A stretch of 64,000 nt of DNA from Billgrantia pellis (GCF_008297955.1 NZ_VTPY01000005.1:310001-374000); one strand, 5' to 3'. Shown: positions 37,684 to 48,042, counted from the first letter of the stretch. Made by a program: numbers and translations. Notes: generated by a model not told the origin, from the letters alone.

Positions 37684-39345
37684 TCACTTTAGCAAGGCCA
37701 TGGCTTCTTCTGCATCCCGCAAGCGGGGAGGTGAAGCCAGCACGCGTGGTTCCCACTCTCGGATAGCTTCGGTAAAATCGCGCGATTGTCGAGAGTCGAT
37801 AATGAAGCGTCCGGCGTGGGCTCTCATCTGCTCCGCCTTCTCGCGCAACGCATGGGCATCCTGAGTGGAGAGGCTCACAAGGGAGCCGTTATCCTGGGTC
37901 ACTGCCTTCATCTCGTCCATGGCTCGGTTGAGTTTGCCGATACCTTCGTGTTGGCCCTGGGAGGCGGAATCGATCTGCTCCATCAGTCGCTGAACTTTGG
38001 CGATGGAGTGAACGATCTCCGCCATGCCCTGGCTGGCATGGCTCGATAGCGCATTGCCACGCTGAACGCTGTCGCGCGATGCCGTCAGCAGGTCTCGAAT
38101 CTTGTGGGCAGCTTCTGCGCTACGCGAGGCCAGCGAGCGCACTTCGCCAGCGACGACGGCGAATCCCCGACCTTGATCTCCGGCCCGCGCGGCCTCAACC
38201 GAGGCATTGAGGGCCAGAATGTTAGTCTGGAAGGCAAGGGCATCGATCAGGTCTACGATGGCATTGACCTGGCTGGCGCGCTCATTGATCTCTTCCATGG
38301 TATCGACGAAGCGATCCATGACGGCTTCACCCTGTCTCGCCTTGTCGAGGGCCAAATTAGCTAGCTGGTTAGCCTGATTGGCGCTCTCGGCATTGTGCGT
38401 CACGTTATGGGTGAGCTCGTCCAGTTGCGTGGCTGTGCGGTCAAGAGCCGCTCCCTGTTGGCGGGTCTGCGAGGCGAGTGTCTGGTTGCCCTGGGCCAGC
38501 CGCTCGGCGCTATCGAGCACATGCTGGCTGGTACCATGAAGGTGGCTCACCGTGAGCACGAGGGACTGCTGCATACCTGACAGTTCCTGAAAGAGCTGAC
38601 GAACTTCACTGAGGCCCCTTGCTGTGATGTGCCCGGTGAGGTTGCCGCTGGCGATGGTGCGGAAATGATCCACCATCTCCCGTAGCGGCACGAGAACGTA
38701 GCGCTGACCCAGCCAGGCCATGAGAGCCAGTACGCCTGACGCTAACATCAATCCAATCGCCAGCAGCCATCCGAAACGTCTGGCTTGCTGCTCAGCATGG
38801 CGCAGCAGGCCAACACCTTGCTGGTCGGCGACGGCATAAAAGCGCCGGGCGCTATCCGTCAACGCTTGGCTTATCTCGACCGCTTCCAGCGTCAGCTGAC
38901 GATAATGGCTGCGATCGCCCGTTCGTATCGCCGAGAGCTGTTGCTGCATGATGTCGAGCAAACCTTCGGTATGCGTGTTAAGCGTGTCACGCAGTGCCGG
39001 ATGCGGGGTCGATCGTGTGGCTTCCATGAAGGCCCCGTGCGACGCCATCATTTCGTCGAGTTCTTCCTCTACGGCCTGCAAGGCAGCGATCGGATCGCCC
39101 AGGGAAGGGCGCAGTTGCCTTTCCAGGGCTCGGTCCATCCGATTGAGCCCTGCCAGACTGGCAACATGAAGTCGATTCAGCATCGAGGCCTGTTGGACAT
39201 TGAGCCGTTCCAGCTCGGCCAGGTCATGTCGACTCTGCTGCATCACGCTCCAAGTCAAAAGCCCGAAAGCCAGTAGCAAAAGTGTCACCAGTGCCAGCAT
39301 GGCGAAGCTGACGTGGCGGATCGAGATTTCCTGTCGTCGCGTCAC
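37684..39345 (-). CDS. Methyl-accepting chemotaxis protein
   Basis: 553 residues. One N-terminal membrane helix (VSFAMLALVTLLLLAFGLLTWSV), a periplasmic four-helix-bundle sensor (about 35-185), a second helix (FGWLLAIGLMLASGVLALMAWLG), a HAMP domain, and a long cytoplasmic coiled coil whose tip reads ALAFQTNILALNASVEAARA, which binds CheA/CheW. Methylation-helix Glu/Gln pairs flank the tip. No C-terminal NWETF-type tether is seen. Ligand unknown. Confidence 0.93.
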   Translation of the reverse strand: MTRRQEISIRHVSFAMLALVTLLLLAFGLLTWSVMQQSRHDLAELERLNVQQASMLNRLHVASLAGLNRMDRALERQLRPSLGDPIAALQAVEEELDEMMASHGAFMEATRSTPHPALRDTLNTHTEGLLDIMQQQLSAIRTGDRSHYRQLTLEAVEISQALTDSARRFYAVADQQGVGLLRHAEQQARRFGWLLAIGLMLASGVLALMAWLGQRYVLVPLREMVDHFRTIASGNLTGHITARGLSEVRQLFQELSGMQQSLVLTVSHLHGTSQHVLDSAERLAQGNQTLASQTRQQGAALDRTATQLDELTHNVTHNAESANQANQLANLALDKARQGEAVMDRFVDTMEEINERASQVNAIVDLIDALAFQTNILALNASVEAARAGDQGRGFAVVAGEVRSLASRSAEAAHKIRDLLTASRDSVQRGNALSSHASQGMAEIVHSIAKVQRLMEQIDSASQGQHEGIGKLNRAMDEMKAVTQDNGSLVSLSTQDAHALREKAEQMRAHAGRFIIDSRQSRDFTEAIREWEPRVLASPPRLRDAEEAMALLK

Positions 39346-39509
39346 TTGGATTCCCTACGAAGCGTTGGTTGTCGAGACACTCGGGAACCATGATAGAAGG
39401 CTAATGTTTCATTTCGTGGCACGAGAGGGATACGAACGGAGGTGAGGTATTGCCTCGTCATGCTAGTATTATTAGCCACCTATCTTTTTGATGTCGCAAT
39501 GGAGCTGAC

Positions 39510-40694
39510 TTGACCCTTTCTCCTCGACGCGTGGCCCTGTTGGTGGCAACCAACACGGCACTGGCGCCTTTCGCCATCGATGCCTATCTCCCCGCCATGT
39601 CGGCATTGGCCGATAGCATCGGCGCCAGCATTCATCATACCGAGCTTTCCTTGAGCGCTTTCCTGGCCGGTTTCGCCCTGGGCCAGCTGCTGTTCGGGCC
39701 GCTCTCCGACCGGGTGGGACGCAAGCCGGTGCTGCTGGGTGGCCTGGTGGCCTTCCTCCTGGCTAGCCTGGTGATCACGACCGTCGATTCTTTGACGGAA
39801 TTGCTGGCGTGGCGCTTTGTGCAGGCGCTGGGCGGAGGGGCCACGGTGGTCAACTCGGCGGCCATCGTGCGGGACTGCTTCAGCGGCCGGGAAGCCGCCA
39901 AGGTGATGTCGACCATGGCAATCATCATGCTGCTAGCGCCTCTGGTGGCGCCGGTAGTGGGCAGCGGGTTGCTCTACCTGGGCGACTGGTGGCTGATCTT
40001 CGTCTTCCTGGCCGGCTATGCCGCCTTCCTGATGTGGCTAATGGGCACGCAACTGCCGGAGACCCGGGCGCCAGGATCACCCGTCGCTTCGCCGCGCCAA
40101 ATGCTGGGCAACTACGCCAGCGTGTTGCGACACCGCGAGGCCATGGGCTATGTGTGTGCGGCTTCCATGTCCTTTGCCGGTTTGTTCGCCTTCATTACCG
40201 CCTCGCCTTTTCTCTACCTGGACCATTACGGGCTGAGTCCGGGGCTCTATCCGTTGCTGTTCGGCGTCAACGTGGTGACCATGGCGGCTTCCAATCGCCT
40301 CAACATTCGCCTGCTGCGCCGGCGCAGTCCGCAGCAAAATCTCCGCCTGGGGTTGGCCATTCAACTGGCGGCGGCAGCCGGTCTCGCCCTGTTGGTCGCC
40401 ACCGGACTGGAATCGTTGTGGACGATGGTGCCGCTGATCATGTTGTTCGCCGGCACCATAGGCCTGGTAGCCCCCAACGCCATCTCTTCGCTGCTGGACC
40501 ACTTTCATCACATGAGCGCCACCGCGGCGGCCCTGCAAGGCAGCATTCAGTTCTCCTGCGGTGCGCTGGCCGGTGTGCTGGTGGGCGCCTTCCAGATCGA
40601 TAGCGCCTGGCCCATGGTGGCCACCATGCTGGGGGCGTCGCTGGCAGGTAACCTGGGGTTGCGCCTGCTGTCTGCTCGGGCCGAGCATGCCTGA
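39510..40694 (+). CDS. Bcr/CflA family MFS multidrug exporter
   Basis: 394 residues, about 12 membrane helices. MFS motif A is GPLSDRVGRKPVLLGG between helices 2 and 3, and the Bcr/CflA start (APFAIDAYLPAMSALADSI) is clear. Starts with TTG, five bases after GGAG (39501-39504). Proton-driven drug efflux is the family role (bicyclomycin, chloramphenicol and others). Overlaps the next exporter gene by 8 bases. Confidence 0.9.
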   Translation: MTLSPRRVALLVATNTALAPFAIDAYLPAMSALADSIGASIHHTELSLSAFLAGFALGQLLFGPLSDRVGRKPVLLGGLVAFLLASLVITTVDSLTELLAWRFVQALGGGATVVNSAAIVRDCFSGREAAKVMSTMAIIMLLAPLVAPVVGSGLLYLGDWWLIFVFLAGYAAFLMWLMGTQLPETRAPGSPVASPRQMLGNYASVLRHREAMGYVCAASMSFAGLFAFITASPFLYLDHYGLSPGLYPLLFGVNVVTMAASNRLNIRLLRRRSPQQNLRLGLAIQLAAAAGLALLVATGLESLWTMVPLIMLFAGTIGLVAPNAISSLLDHFHHMSATAAALQGSIQFSCGALAGVLVGAFQIDSAWPMVATMLGASLAGNLGLRLLSARAEHA

Positions 40695-41421
40695 GGCTTG
40701 GCTGCTGTGGGTCAACATGTCGCTCGGCGCCTGGCTGGGCTGCGCCCTGGTGCTTGCGTTGGGAGCCTTCGTGCAGCGCGCCACCGGCTTCGGCTTGGCG
40801 GTGGTCGGTGCGCCGTTGTTGCTGATGCTCGAGCCGCGCCTGGTGCCGGTGATTCTGGTGCTTTTTGGCCTCACCGTATCGCTGATGACGGTGCGCCACT
40901 ATCGGCACGAGGTCCGCCTCGGCGAAATCGGCATGGCGTTACTGGGGCGGCTGCCCGGCAATGCCCTTGGCTTGTGGCTGCTGCTTGCTGCGCCCATGGT
41001 GCTATTGGAGAAGCTGATTGCCTTTAGCGTACTGTTTGCCGTGGCGGTGACGCTGTTTCGTTTTCGTCTACCGGTCAATCGGGTAAGCCTGTTCGGAGCC
41101 GGTGTGATGTCGGGCATCTTCGGTACGGTGGCCGCCATTGGTGGGCCGCCCATGGTGCTGCTGATGCATGGACTGTCCCCGGATCGCTTGCGTGGCAATT
41201 TGGCCGCCTACTTTATCATCACGGCGAGTCTGACGTTCGTCACCCTGTTGCTAGCCGGCCAGGTGCGCCCGTGGCACCTGGGGCTTGCGCTCACGTTCCT
41301 GCCGGCGGTACTGGCCGGCAACGCACTGGCCGACCGTATTGCCCATCGCCTGGACCGCCGCCGGCTGCAGGGCGCCTCGCTCTCGCTGTGCACGCTGGCG
41401 GCGCTGGGGCTGTTGCTGTAA
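40687..41421 (+). CDS. TauE/SafE (TSUP) family membrane transporter
   Basis: 244 residues, about eight membrane helices. Two related halves carry the family motifs: FVQRATGFGLAVVGAPLLLML near the start and GIFGTVAAIGGPPMVLLMHG in the middle. Family members move sulfite, sulfoacetate or other organosulfur anions. ATG lies inside the end of the Bcr/CflA gene (8-base overlap), so the two are coupled. Confidence 0.87.
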   Translation: MPEAWLLWVNMSLGAWLGCALVLALGAFVQRATGFGLAVVGAPLLLMLEPRLVPVILVLFGLTVSLMTVRHYRHEVRLGEIGMALLGRLPGNALGLWLLLAAPMVLLEKLIAFSVLFAVAVTLFRFRLPVNRVSLFGAGVMSGIFGTVAAIGGPPMVLLMHGLSPDRLRGNLAAYFIITASLTFVTLLLAGQVRPWHLGLALTFLPAVLAGNALADRIAHRLDRRRLQGASLSLCTLAALGLLL

Positions 41422-41445
41422 GCCCAGTCGTTACGATCCGTTCAC

Positions 41446-41463
41446 TTGTCATCTTTCTGCAAT
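41446..41463 (+). promoter_or_regulatory. Pho-box-like PhoB site upstream of pstS
   Basis: TTGTCAT, four bases, CTGCAAT: two direct repeats matching the CTGTCAT half-site in 6 and 5 of 7 positions with the standard 11-base period, 100 bases before pstS. Supports control by phosphate starvation through PhoB. Confidence 0.6.
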
Positions 41464-41562
41464 CAAGTCGCCGCAGAATCACTCCTGCGAATGGCCAACG
41501 AGCCAACACGACACCGCCAGGCCGTGGGTCTGCCGGATCAAAACGCAGAGAGGATAGTGAAG

Positions 41563-42579
41563 ATGAGCTTCAAGAAGAGCACACTGAGCATGGCGATCGC
41601 CGCTTCCCTCGCCGTCGGTTTCACGACCGCCGCCCAGGCCCGCGACACCATTCAGATCGCCGGTTCCTCCACTGTGCTGCCCTTTGCCAGCATCGTTGCC
41701 GAGGAGTTCGGTGCTTCCTTCCCCCAGTTCAACACTCCGGTGGTTGGCTCCGGCGGTTCCAGCGGTGGCCTGCGTCAGTTCTGTCAGGGGGTGGGCGAGA
41801 ACACCATCGATATCGCCAACGCCTCGCGTGCGATTCGCTCGGGCGAGATCGAGAGCTGCAACGCCAACGGCGTCAATGACATTCTCGAAGTCATGTTCGG
41901 CTACGACGGTATCGTCTTCGCCTCGCGTATCGATCGTGGCGAATTCGCCCTGACCCCGCAGCACGTGTTTGCCGCTGCAGCTGCGCAAATTCCCCAGGAC
42001 GGCCAACTGGTCGACAACCCCTATACCCGCTGGTCCGAGATCGACAGCGACCTGCCTGACCAGGAGATCGTGCTGGTCATTCCGGCCTCCAACCACGGCA
42101 CGCGTGAAGTCTTCGAAGAGAAGGTGCTCCACGCCGGTTGCGACAGCTATGCCGAGATCGAAGGCGACGCCTGTAACAGTCTGCGTGGCGACGGCCGCAT
42201 CATCGAGATCGCTGGCGATTACACCGAGACCCTGGCGCGCCTCGATGCCCAGGCCGAAGCGGTCGGTGTGTTCGGCTTGAGCTTCTACGACCAGAACCGC
42301 GATCGTCTGCAGGTTGCTACCGTCAATGACGTGACTCCGAGCCTCGAGACCATCGGCTCCGGTGAATACCCGGTTTCGCGTCCCCTGTTCTTCTATGTCA
42401 AGGGCGAGCATCTCGATGTGATCCCCGGTCTGGCTGAGTACACCGAGTTCTTCCTCAGCGACGCCATCTCCGGTTACGGCAGCCCGCTGGAAGATGCCGG
42501 CCTGATCCCGATGGACGACGAAGAGCGTGCCCAGGCACTGGAAAAGTTCCAGGCGCGCACAGCCGTGTCTGCCGAATAA
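41563..42579 (+). CDS. pstS: Phosphate ABC transporter, periplasmic binding protein
   Basis: 338 residues. Signal peptide 1-26 (KKSTLSMAIAASLAVGFTTAAQA). Mature protein starts RDTIQIAGSSTVLPFA; this SST motif and SGGSSGGLRQFCQG bind phosphate. Two cysteine pairs may form disulfides. Start ATG is preceded by AGAGGATAGTG. First gene of pstSCAB-arsC and preceded by a Pho-box-like site. High-affinity PstS that discriminates phosphate from arsenate is useful beside arsenic genes; discrimination itself cannot be read from sequence. Confidence 0.94.
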   Translation: MSFKKSTLSMAIAASLAVGFTTAAQARDTIQIAGSSTVLPFASIVAEEFGASFPQFNTPVVGSGGSSGGLRQFCQGVGENTIDIANASRAIRSGEIESCNANGVNDILEVMFGYDGIVFASRIDRGEFALTPQHVFAAAAAQIPQDGQLVDNPYTRWSEIDSDLPDQEIVLVIPASNHGTREVFEEKVLHAGCDSYAEIEGDACNSLRGDGRIIEIAGDYTETLARLDAQAEAVGVFGLSFYDQNRDRLQVATVNDVTPSLETIGSGEYPVSRPLFFYVKGEHLDVIPGLAEYTEFFLSDAISGYGSPLEDAGLIPMDDEERAQALEKFQARTAVSAE

Positions 42580-42596
42580 GCCAGGCGTGGTGCCAC

Positions 42597-42619
42597 GGGG
42601 GGCGGCGGTGCTGCCCCCC
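42597..42619 (+). repeat. Hairpin between pstS and pstC
   Basis: Ten-base stem (GGGGGGCGGC with GCTGCCCCCC, one G-U) and a GGT loop, 17 bases after the pstS stop, without a T run. Likely stabilises the pstS message and lowers expression of the membrane genes. Confidence 0.65.
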
Positions 42620-42652
42620 GACCTGTACGCAAGAGCGTAAGCTGGAGAGACG

Positions 42653-44023
42653 ATGAACCTTGTCTTGATCGCTACCGTGCTGATTGTAATGGCGTTGGCC
42701 TATCAGATAGGGCTTTCGCGCAGCAGGGCGGTGGCAAACGGTGGGGTGCGGCTGCATTCCCGGCCCGGCTATTATGGTGTGCTGGTTGCCCTCTGGTGTG
42801 GGCTACCGGCACTGCTGCTTTTTGGTGTTTGGCTTCTGCTCCAGGATGCCATCATCGAGATGCTGGTGGTAAACCAGCTACCCCCGGAGCTGGCCGGCCT
42901 GAGCGAGCGCGAGATGCAGGCGCTGATGCGCCGTATCGGTGCGCTGGCTTCCGGCCAAGGGTTGGCCGGCGAGGTGGAGGCCTACGAAATTGCCGCTGCC
43001 CAGCAGATGACCCGCCTCGAAAGCATGGGACGGCTCGCCATGTTCGCGAGTATGGCCGTCTTGGCTGTCGTCGGCCTGGTGCTGGCGCAGCGGCGAATCT
43101 CGCCGCAGTTGCGGGCACGCAATCATGTCGAGCGTGTGATCACGGCGCTTCTGGCGCTCAGTTCCGGTGTCGCTATCCTGACCACGGTGGGCATCGTCCT
43201 GTCGCTGCTTGGCGAGGCGGTCCACTTCTTCAGCTATATCAGTCCGGCCGAGTTCTTTTTCGGTACGGTGTGGAATCCACGCTTCAGCAGTGCCGGTAGC
43301 GGGGGGCAGGGCCAGTTCGGTTTGCTGCCACTGCTGTGGGGCACCGTGATGATCAGCGTGATTGCGCTGCTGGTGGCGATTCCGCTGGGCCTGATGACCG
43401 CTATCTACATGGCCGAATACGCACCGCCTTGGCTGCGCAGCGTTGCCAAGCCGGTCATCGAGGTCCTGGCCGGTATCCCCACCATTGTCTATGGCTTCTT
43501 CGCCTTGATCGTGATTGGCCCCTTCCTGTCGGGGCTGGGCGACCTGATAGGCATCAACATCCGCGCCACGAGCGCCCTGACGGCAGGACTGGTGATGGGA
43601 ATCATGATCATTCCCTTCGTCTCCTCACTGTCCGATGACATCATTACCCAGGTACCCAAGTCGCTGCGCGATGGCGCACTGGGTCTCGGCGCAACGAAGT
43701 CGGAAATGATTCGTCAGGTGGTGCTTCCCGCGGCCCTGCCGGGAATCGTCGGCGCCTTTCTGCTAGCCGCCAGCCGAGCCATCGGCGAGACGATGATCGT
43801 GGTACTGGCTGCCGGCAATAATCCGGTACTGCATGCCAATCCTTTCGAGGCCGTTTCCACTATTACGGTAACCATTGTCAATCAGCTGACCGGCGACATG
43901 GATTTCTCGAGCCCGCAATCGCTGGTGGCCTTCGCCCTCGGCCTCACACTGTTCGTTATCACCCTTGGGCTCAATGTCATCGCCCTGGTGGTGGTGCGCA
44001 AATACCGTCAGCAATATGAGTGA
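42653..44023 (+). CDS. pstC: Phosphate ABC transporter permease PstC
   Basis: 456 residues, larger than E. coli PstC (319) by an N-terminal region with extra membrane segments and a soluble stretch about residues 65-130. The C-terminal 280 residues are the usual permease: LLPLLWGTVMISVIALLVAIP, IEVLAGIPTIVYGFFAL, and the ATPase-docking loop LRDGALGLGATKSEMIRQVVLPAALPGI. Pairs with PstA encoded 6 bases later. Confidence 0.93.
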   Translation: MNLVLIATVLIVMALAYQIGLSRSRAVANGGVRLHSRPGYYGVLVALWCGLPALLLFGVWLLLQDAIIEMLVVNQLPPELAGLSEREMQALMRRIGALASGQGLAGEVEAYEIAAAQQMTRLESMGRLAMFASMAVLAVVGLVLAQRRISPQLRARNHVERVITALLALSSGVAILTTVGIVLSLLGEAVHFFSYISPAEFFFGTVWNPRFSSAGSGGQGQFGLLPLLWGTVMISVIALLVAIPLGLMTAIYMAEYAPPWLRSVAKPVIEVLAGIPTIVYGFFALIVIGPFLSGLGDLIGINIRATSALTAGLVMGIMIIPFVSSLSDDIITQVPKSLRDGALGLGATKSEMIRQVVLPAALPGIVGAFLLAASRAIGETMIVVLAAGNNPVLHANPFEAVSTITVTIVNQLTGDMDFSSPQSLVAFALGLTLFVITLGLNVIALVVVRKYRQQYE

Positions 44024-44029
44024 CGCCTC

Positions 44030-45400
44030 GTGACCACAACGAACCTCGATACCGTCGATAGCAGACGCCGCCAGCGCCTCGATACCGTCCAGCGCTCATT
44101 GAAGTCACGCCATGCTCGCGAGCGTCGCTTCCAGGGTATGGGGCTGTTCGCCGTCATCACCGCGCTGGTTCTGGTGACGATCCTGTTTGCCAGCATCCTG
44201 ATGCGTGGGGTGCCGGCATTCTGGCAGGCCACGCTTTATCTCGATGTTCACCTCGATCCAGAGGTGATCCAGGTCGATGAACGGCCCGTACGCCAAGCGG
44301 CGGAGAGCCCGGCACAGTTCCGTGAGCGCGAGCTCGTCTGGTTGAACCAGCTTGGTATGGTCAATTGGAATGGTTTGATCGACGAGGCGTTAAAAGCACA
44401 CCTTCCAGGAGAGATCGAGTCGCGTCAGACCCGAGATCTACGCGCCCTGGTAGCCAGCGGCGAACGCTTCGCCCTGCGTGATCGCGTCATGGAGAATCCG
44501 GGATTGATCGGCCAGACGATTAGCGTGAAAATGCTCGCCAGTGCCGATGTAGATGTCTGGTTGAAGGGCAACATTGATCGTAGCCTGGCCGACAGCCGGC
44601 AGCAGCTGAGTGCTCAGACCCGGGAATGGGCGGACTATCTGAAAGAGCAGGGCGTCATCCGCAATAGCTTCAGCACGGCACTGTTCCTCAACACCGATTC
44701 GCGTAGCTCGCCTGCTTCGGCGGGCCTGGCCGGTGCCTTCATGGGCTCGTTGTTCATGATGTTGATCGTTATCGCTCTGACGGTGCCCCTGGGTGTGGCC
44801 AGTGCCATCTACCTTGAGGAGTTCGCGCCCAGGAATCGCCTGACCGATCTGATCGAGATCAATATCAACAACTTGGCGGCGGTGCCTTCGATCGTCTTCG
44901 GCTTGTTAGGGGCCGCGATCTTCGTCGGCTATCTCGGCCTGCCGCTCTCCGCGCCATTGGTGGGGGGGCTGGTACTCACCCTGATGACGCTGCCCACCAT
45001 CATTATCGCCACGCGTGCCGCGCTTCGCTCGATTCCGCCATCGATTCGCCAGGCAGCACTGGGCATTGGCGCATCGCGCGTGCAGACGGTTTTCCACCAC
45101 GTACTGCCCCTGGCGTTGCCCGGGATTCTCACCGGCTCGATCCTGGGGGTGGCCCAGGCACTGGGGGAGACGGCGCCACTGCTGCTCATCGGCATGAATG
45201 CCTTCGTGGCCAACGTGCCCAGTTCACCCATGGATCAGGCTACCGCACTGCCGGTGCAGATCTATCTGTGGCAGGGTAACGAACTACGCAACTTCTTCGA
45301 GGCGCGCACCTCGGCAGCCATCATCGTGCTGCTGGGTCTGATGCTGAGCCTGAATGCGGTGGCCATCTGGCTGCGCAAGAAATTCGAGACGAGGTGGTAA
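44030..45400 (+). CDS. pstA: Phosphate ABC transporter permease PstA
   Basis: 456 residues (E. coli 296): an N-terminal membrane helix ([21 protein letters not shown]) and a periplasmic insertion of about 180 residues precede the standard permease core. Core motifs: [41 protein letters not shown], and [33 protein letters not shown] start is used. The enlarged form resembles the pseudomonad type of PstA. Confidence 0.93.
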   Translation: MTTTNLDTVDSRRRQRLDTVQRSLKSRHARERRFQGMGLFAVITALVLVTILFASILMRGVPAFWQATLYLDVHLDPEVIQVDERPVRQAAESPAQFRERELVWLNQLGMVNWNGLIDEALKAHLPGEIESRQTRDLRALVASGERFALRDRVMENPGLIGQTISVKMLASADVDVWLKGNIDRSLADSRQQLSAQTREWADYLKEQGVIRNSFSTALFLNTDSRSSPASAGLAGAFMGSLFMMLIVIALTVPLGVASAIYLEEFAPRNRLTDLIEININNLAAVPSIVFGLLGAAIFVGYLGLPLSAPLVGGLVLTLMTLPTIIIATRAALRSIPPSIRQAALGIGASRVQTVFHHVLPLALPGILTGSILGVAQALGETAPLLLIGMNAFVANVPSSPMDQATALPVQIYLWQGNELRNFFEARTSAAIIVLLGLMLSLNAVAIWLRKKFETRW

Positions 45401-45402
45401 CC

Positions 45403-46215
45403 ATGACTGTATCCGTCACCGTGCCCATGGCGATGAACAAGCGCACCTTGGAGAGCCGAAACGTGAAGATGAGCGCCCGAGGTGTGAAGGTGTTCTATGG
45501 GGAGAACGAGGCCCTTCACGGCATCGACATCGATATTCTCGAGAATGAGGTGATTGCCTTCATCGGTCCCTCGGGCTGTGGCAAGTCGACCTTCCTGCGC
45601 TGTCTCAATCGCATGAATGACACGATCGCAGGTGCCCGCGTCGAGGGACAAATTGCCCTGGATGGTAACGATATCTACGATCCCTCTCTCGATGTGGTAC
45701 TGCTACGTGCTCAGGTGGGTATCGTGTTCCAGAAGCCCAACCCTTTCCCCAAGTCGATTTACGAGAACATCGCCTACGGCCCGCGGTTGCATGGGTTGGC
45801 CAGACGCCGTGCCGAACTCGACGACATCGTCGAAAGCAGCCTGCGTCGTGCCGGCCTGTGGGACGAGGTGAAGGATCGTCTGGACCAGCCCGGCACCGGG
45901 CTGTCGGGCGGGCAGCAGCAGCGCCTGTGCATCGCTCGCACCATCGCCGTCAGCCCTGAGGTGATCCTGATGGACGAGCCGTGCTCGGCGCTTGACCCCA
46001 TCGCCACGGGCAAGATCGAGCAGCTCATTGACGAACTGAGCGAGAGCTACACGATCGTGATGGTAACTCACAACATGCAACAGGCGGCACGGGTGGCCCA
46101 CAAGACCGCATTCTTTCACTTGGGAGATCTGGTCGAAATGGGAGATACCGACGACATCTTCACCAACCCTCGCGAGCAGCGCACCCACGATTACATAACT
46201 GGCCGTTTCGGCTAA
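45403..46215 (+). CDS. pstB: Phosphate ABC transporter ATP-binding protein
   Basis: 270 residues. Walker [20 protein letters not shown], signature [16 protein letters not shown], Walker [14 protein letters not shown], and HNMQQAARV with the switch His. The ATG is preceded by GAGGTGG. An N-terminal extension of about 30 residues precedes the ABC fold. Two bases separate it from arsC. A phoU gene, the common companion, is not adjacent. Confidence 0.95.
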   Translation: MTVSVTVPMAMNKRTLESRNVKMSARGVKVFYGENEALHGIDIDILENEVIAFIGPSGCGKSTFLRCLNRMNDTIAGARVEGQIALDGNDIYDPSLDVVLLRAQVGIVFQKPNPFPKSIYENIAYGPRLHGLARRRAELDDIVESSLRRAGLWDEVKDRLDQPGTGLSGGQQQRLCIARTIAVSPEVILMDEPCSALDPIATGKIEQLIDELSESYTIVMVTHNMQQAARVAHKTAFFHLGDLVEMGDTDDIFTNPREQRTHDYITGRFG

Positions 46216-46217
46216 TC

Positions 46218-46655
46218 ATGAGCGAGGTGAGCCAGGTGAAAAAGTATCGGGTCCTCTTTCTCTGCAATGCCAACTCCGCCCGGTCGCTGATGGCCGAAGC
46301 GCTGCTCAACCACATCGAAGGCGAGCGTATCGTCGCCTTCAGTGCCGGGGTCGAGCCCGACCGGCCGCATGAGCTTACCTTGGAAGCGCTGCATCATTTG
46401 GGTATCAGCACCGAGGGGCTGGCAAGCGAGCCACTGGAGAGCTACGCAGGGGAGCATTTCGATTCGGTCATCATCCTATGCGAAAAAGCTCGGCAGACCT
46501 GCCGGGAATGGCAGGGGCAGGCCGATGAGGTCGTCTTCTGGGATCTTCCCGACCCCCGCCTCAGCGACGATTCCTCCGCATATCGCAAGACGCTGCGCGA
46601 GATTCGTGGACGATTGCAGCTGTGGGTGGATGCCAAGCTGCGCAAGCTGGGTTGA
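46218..46655 (+). CDS. arsC: Arsenate reductase, low-molecular-weight phosphatase type
   Basis: 145 residues. The CX5R catalytic loop is CNANSARS (start LFLCNANSARSLMAEA), with the later Cys pair region (IILCEKARQTCREW) and the general-acid Asp in WDLPDPRLSDD. Members reduce arsenate to arsenite with thioredoxin or glutaredoxin. Placed at the end of the pst operon by a two-base gap, so phosphate starvation, when arsenate enters most, would also raise ArsC. Similar proteins without the resolving cysteines are protein phosphatases; context favours arsenate. Confidence 0.85.
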   Translation: MSEVSQVKKYRVLFLCNANSARSLMAEALLNHIEGERIVAFSAGVEPDRPHELTLEALHHLGISTEGLASEPLESYAGEHFDSVIILCEKARQTCREWQGQADEVVFWDLPDPRLSDDSSAYRKTLREIRGRLQLWVDAKLRKLG

Positions 46656-47025
46656 CTTTCTCGCAGTGCCGCAGAAAGCCTGCCTGTATGGCAAGTGTCT
46701 GGCGACCCCGCTCGATCTCGGTCGCGCATGAGCGACAGGCCAGTGCCGTTGACGCTGAACCAGAGTGAGGCACCCAGCGCTGGACGAGTACGATGACGGA
46801 GCGGCTGGCGTTGCCACAAGTGCAGCTGTCTTCTTCCATCGTTATTGTCCCGATAGGGTGAGACAAGGCGCCATTCGTCGCGTTCACTCGGTTATCACGG
46901 ATAGGCGGTTGGAAGGTGAGCGGGGCCGTTGACATAAATTTGACACGGCAGATATGTATATATGTAATTCCATATATCTCGGCCCGTTCCACGATCCGAT
47001 ACATCTTTCCAACCCGGAGAACGCC
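46656..47025. other. Intergenic region between arsC and the GAPDH operon
   Basis: 370 bases. The last 100 hold the promoter and palindrome described separately. In the first 270 I see no convincing gene, RNA or terminator; open frames there lack ribosome sites and family features. Confidence 0.5.
46940..46977 (+). promoter_or_regulatory. Promoter with probable ArsR operator, GAPDH-arsR-chrA operon
   Basis: TTGACA (46940-46945), 17 bases, TGTAAT (46963-46968). Overlapping the -10 is the palindrome ATATATG-N6-CATATAT (46958-46977). A second TTGACA lies at 46929-46934. The same palindrome occurs in the ACR3 promoter, so it is probably bound by the ArsR encoded in this operon. Confidence 0.75.
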
Positions 47026-48042
47026 ATGACGATTCGTGTCGGCATCAATGGCCTTGGCCGCATGGGGCGACTTTCCCTGCGCTGCCTGTGGCCCCATGTT
47101 GCGCGCGGCGATGTCGAACTCGCTCACCTCAATGATCCGGGTGGCGACGCGGCAACGTTCGCCCACCTGCTCGAGTTCGACTCCGTGCACGGCCGCTGGG
47201 TACCGGGGAAGGGGTTCCAGGCAGAAGAGGAAGCACTGGTGATCGACGGCAGGCGTATCTCGTTCACCGGTGACCGCGAGCTGGTCGATAGCGACTGGTC
47301 CGGCTGCGATGTCGTCATCGAGGCCTCGGGCAAGATGAAGAGCCGGGACAAGCTGCAAGCCTATCTCGACCAAGGGGTCTCTCGCGTTGTCGTCACGGCA
47401 CCGCTCAGAGAACAGGGTGTCCTCAACGTGGTCATGGGCGTCAATGACGAACGCTATGATCCCGGCGAGCATCGTATTGTCACTGCTGCGAGCTGCACGA
47501 CCAACTGCATGGCACCGGTGGTCAAGGTCATCCTCGAGTCATTCGGCATTCGCCATGGCTCGATGACCACCGTGCACGACATTACCAATACCCAGTCGAT
47601 CCTCGACACGCCGCACAAGGATCTGCGTCGGGCGCGGGCCAACAGCCAGAGTCTGATTCCCACGACGACCGGCTCGGCCAAGGCGATCACCGCCATCTTC
47701 CCCGAGCTCGAAGGCAAGCTCAACGGCCATGCCATCCGCGTGCCGCTGCTCAACGCCTCGCTGACCGACATGGTCTTCGAGCTGGAGCGCAGTGTCACCG
47801 TGGAAGAGGTCAACGCAGCGCTCAAGGTAGCCGCCGAGGGCGAACTGGCCGGCATCCTGGGCTTTGAGGAGCGTCCGCTGGTCTCGGTCGATTACCGTAC
47901 CGACCCGCGCAGCTCGATCATCGACGCGCTCTCCACCATGGTGGTCAACGGCACGCAGCTGAAGCTGTACGCCTGGTACGACAACGAGTGGGGCTACGCC
48001 AACCGTACCGCGGAGCTGGCGCTGAAGGTGGGCCGTGGCTGA
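47026..48042 (+). CDS. Arsenic-linked glyceraldehyde-3-phosphate dehydrogenase
   Basis: 338 residues. NAD site [11 protein letters not shown], catalytic Cys in [11 protein letters not shown], His in [11 protein letters not shown], and the C-terminal [11 protein letters not shown]. Position right before arsR, under an ArsR-type operator, marks it as the arsenate-resistance GAPDH, not the glycolytic one. The known mechanism is formation of 1-arseno-3-phosphoglycerate, which ArsJ then exports. No ArsJ is seen; a ChrA-family transporter is in the operon instead. Start is the ATG after CGGAGA. Confidence 0.9.
   Translation: MTIRVGINGLGRMGRLSLRCLWPHVARGDVELAHLNDPGGDAATFAHLLEFDSVHGRWVPGKGFQAEEEALVIDGRRISFTGDRELVDSDWSGCDVVIEASGKMKSRDKLQAYLDQGVSRVVVTAPLREQGVLNVVMGVNDERYDPGEHRIVTAASCTTNCMAPVVKVILESFGIRHGSMTTVHDITNTQSILDTPHKDLRRARANSQSLIPTTTGSAKAITAIFPELEGKLNGHAIRVPLLNASLTDMVFELERSVTVEEVNAALKVAAEGELAGILGFEERPLVSVDYRTDPRSSIIDALSTMVVNGTQLKLYAWYDNEWGYANRTAELALKVGRG

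Noticed and set aside
47026-48042. GAPDH as the housekeeping glycolytic enzyme
   Set aside because: No pgk, tkt or fba nearby; sits directly before arsR under an ArsR-type operator.
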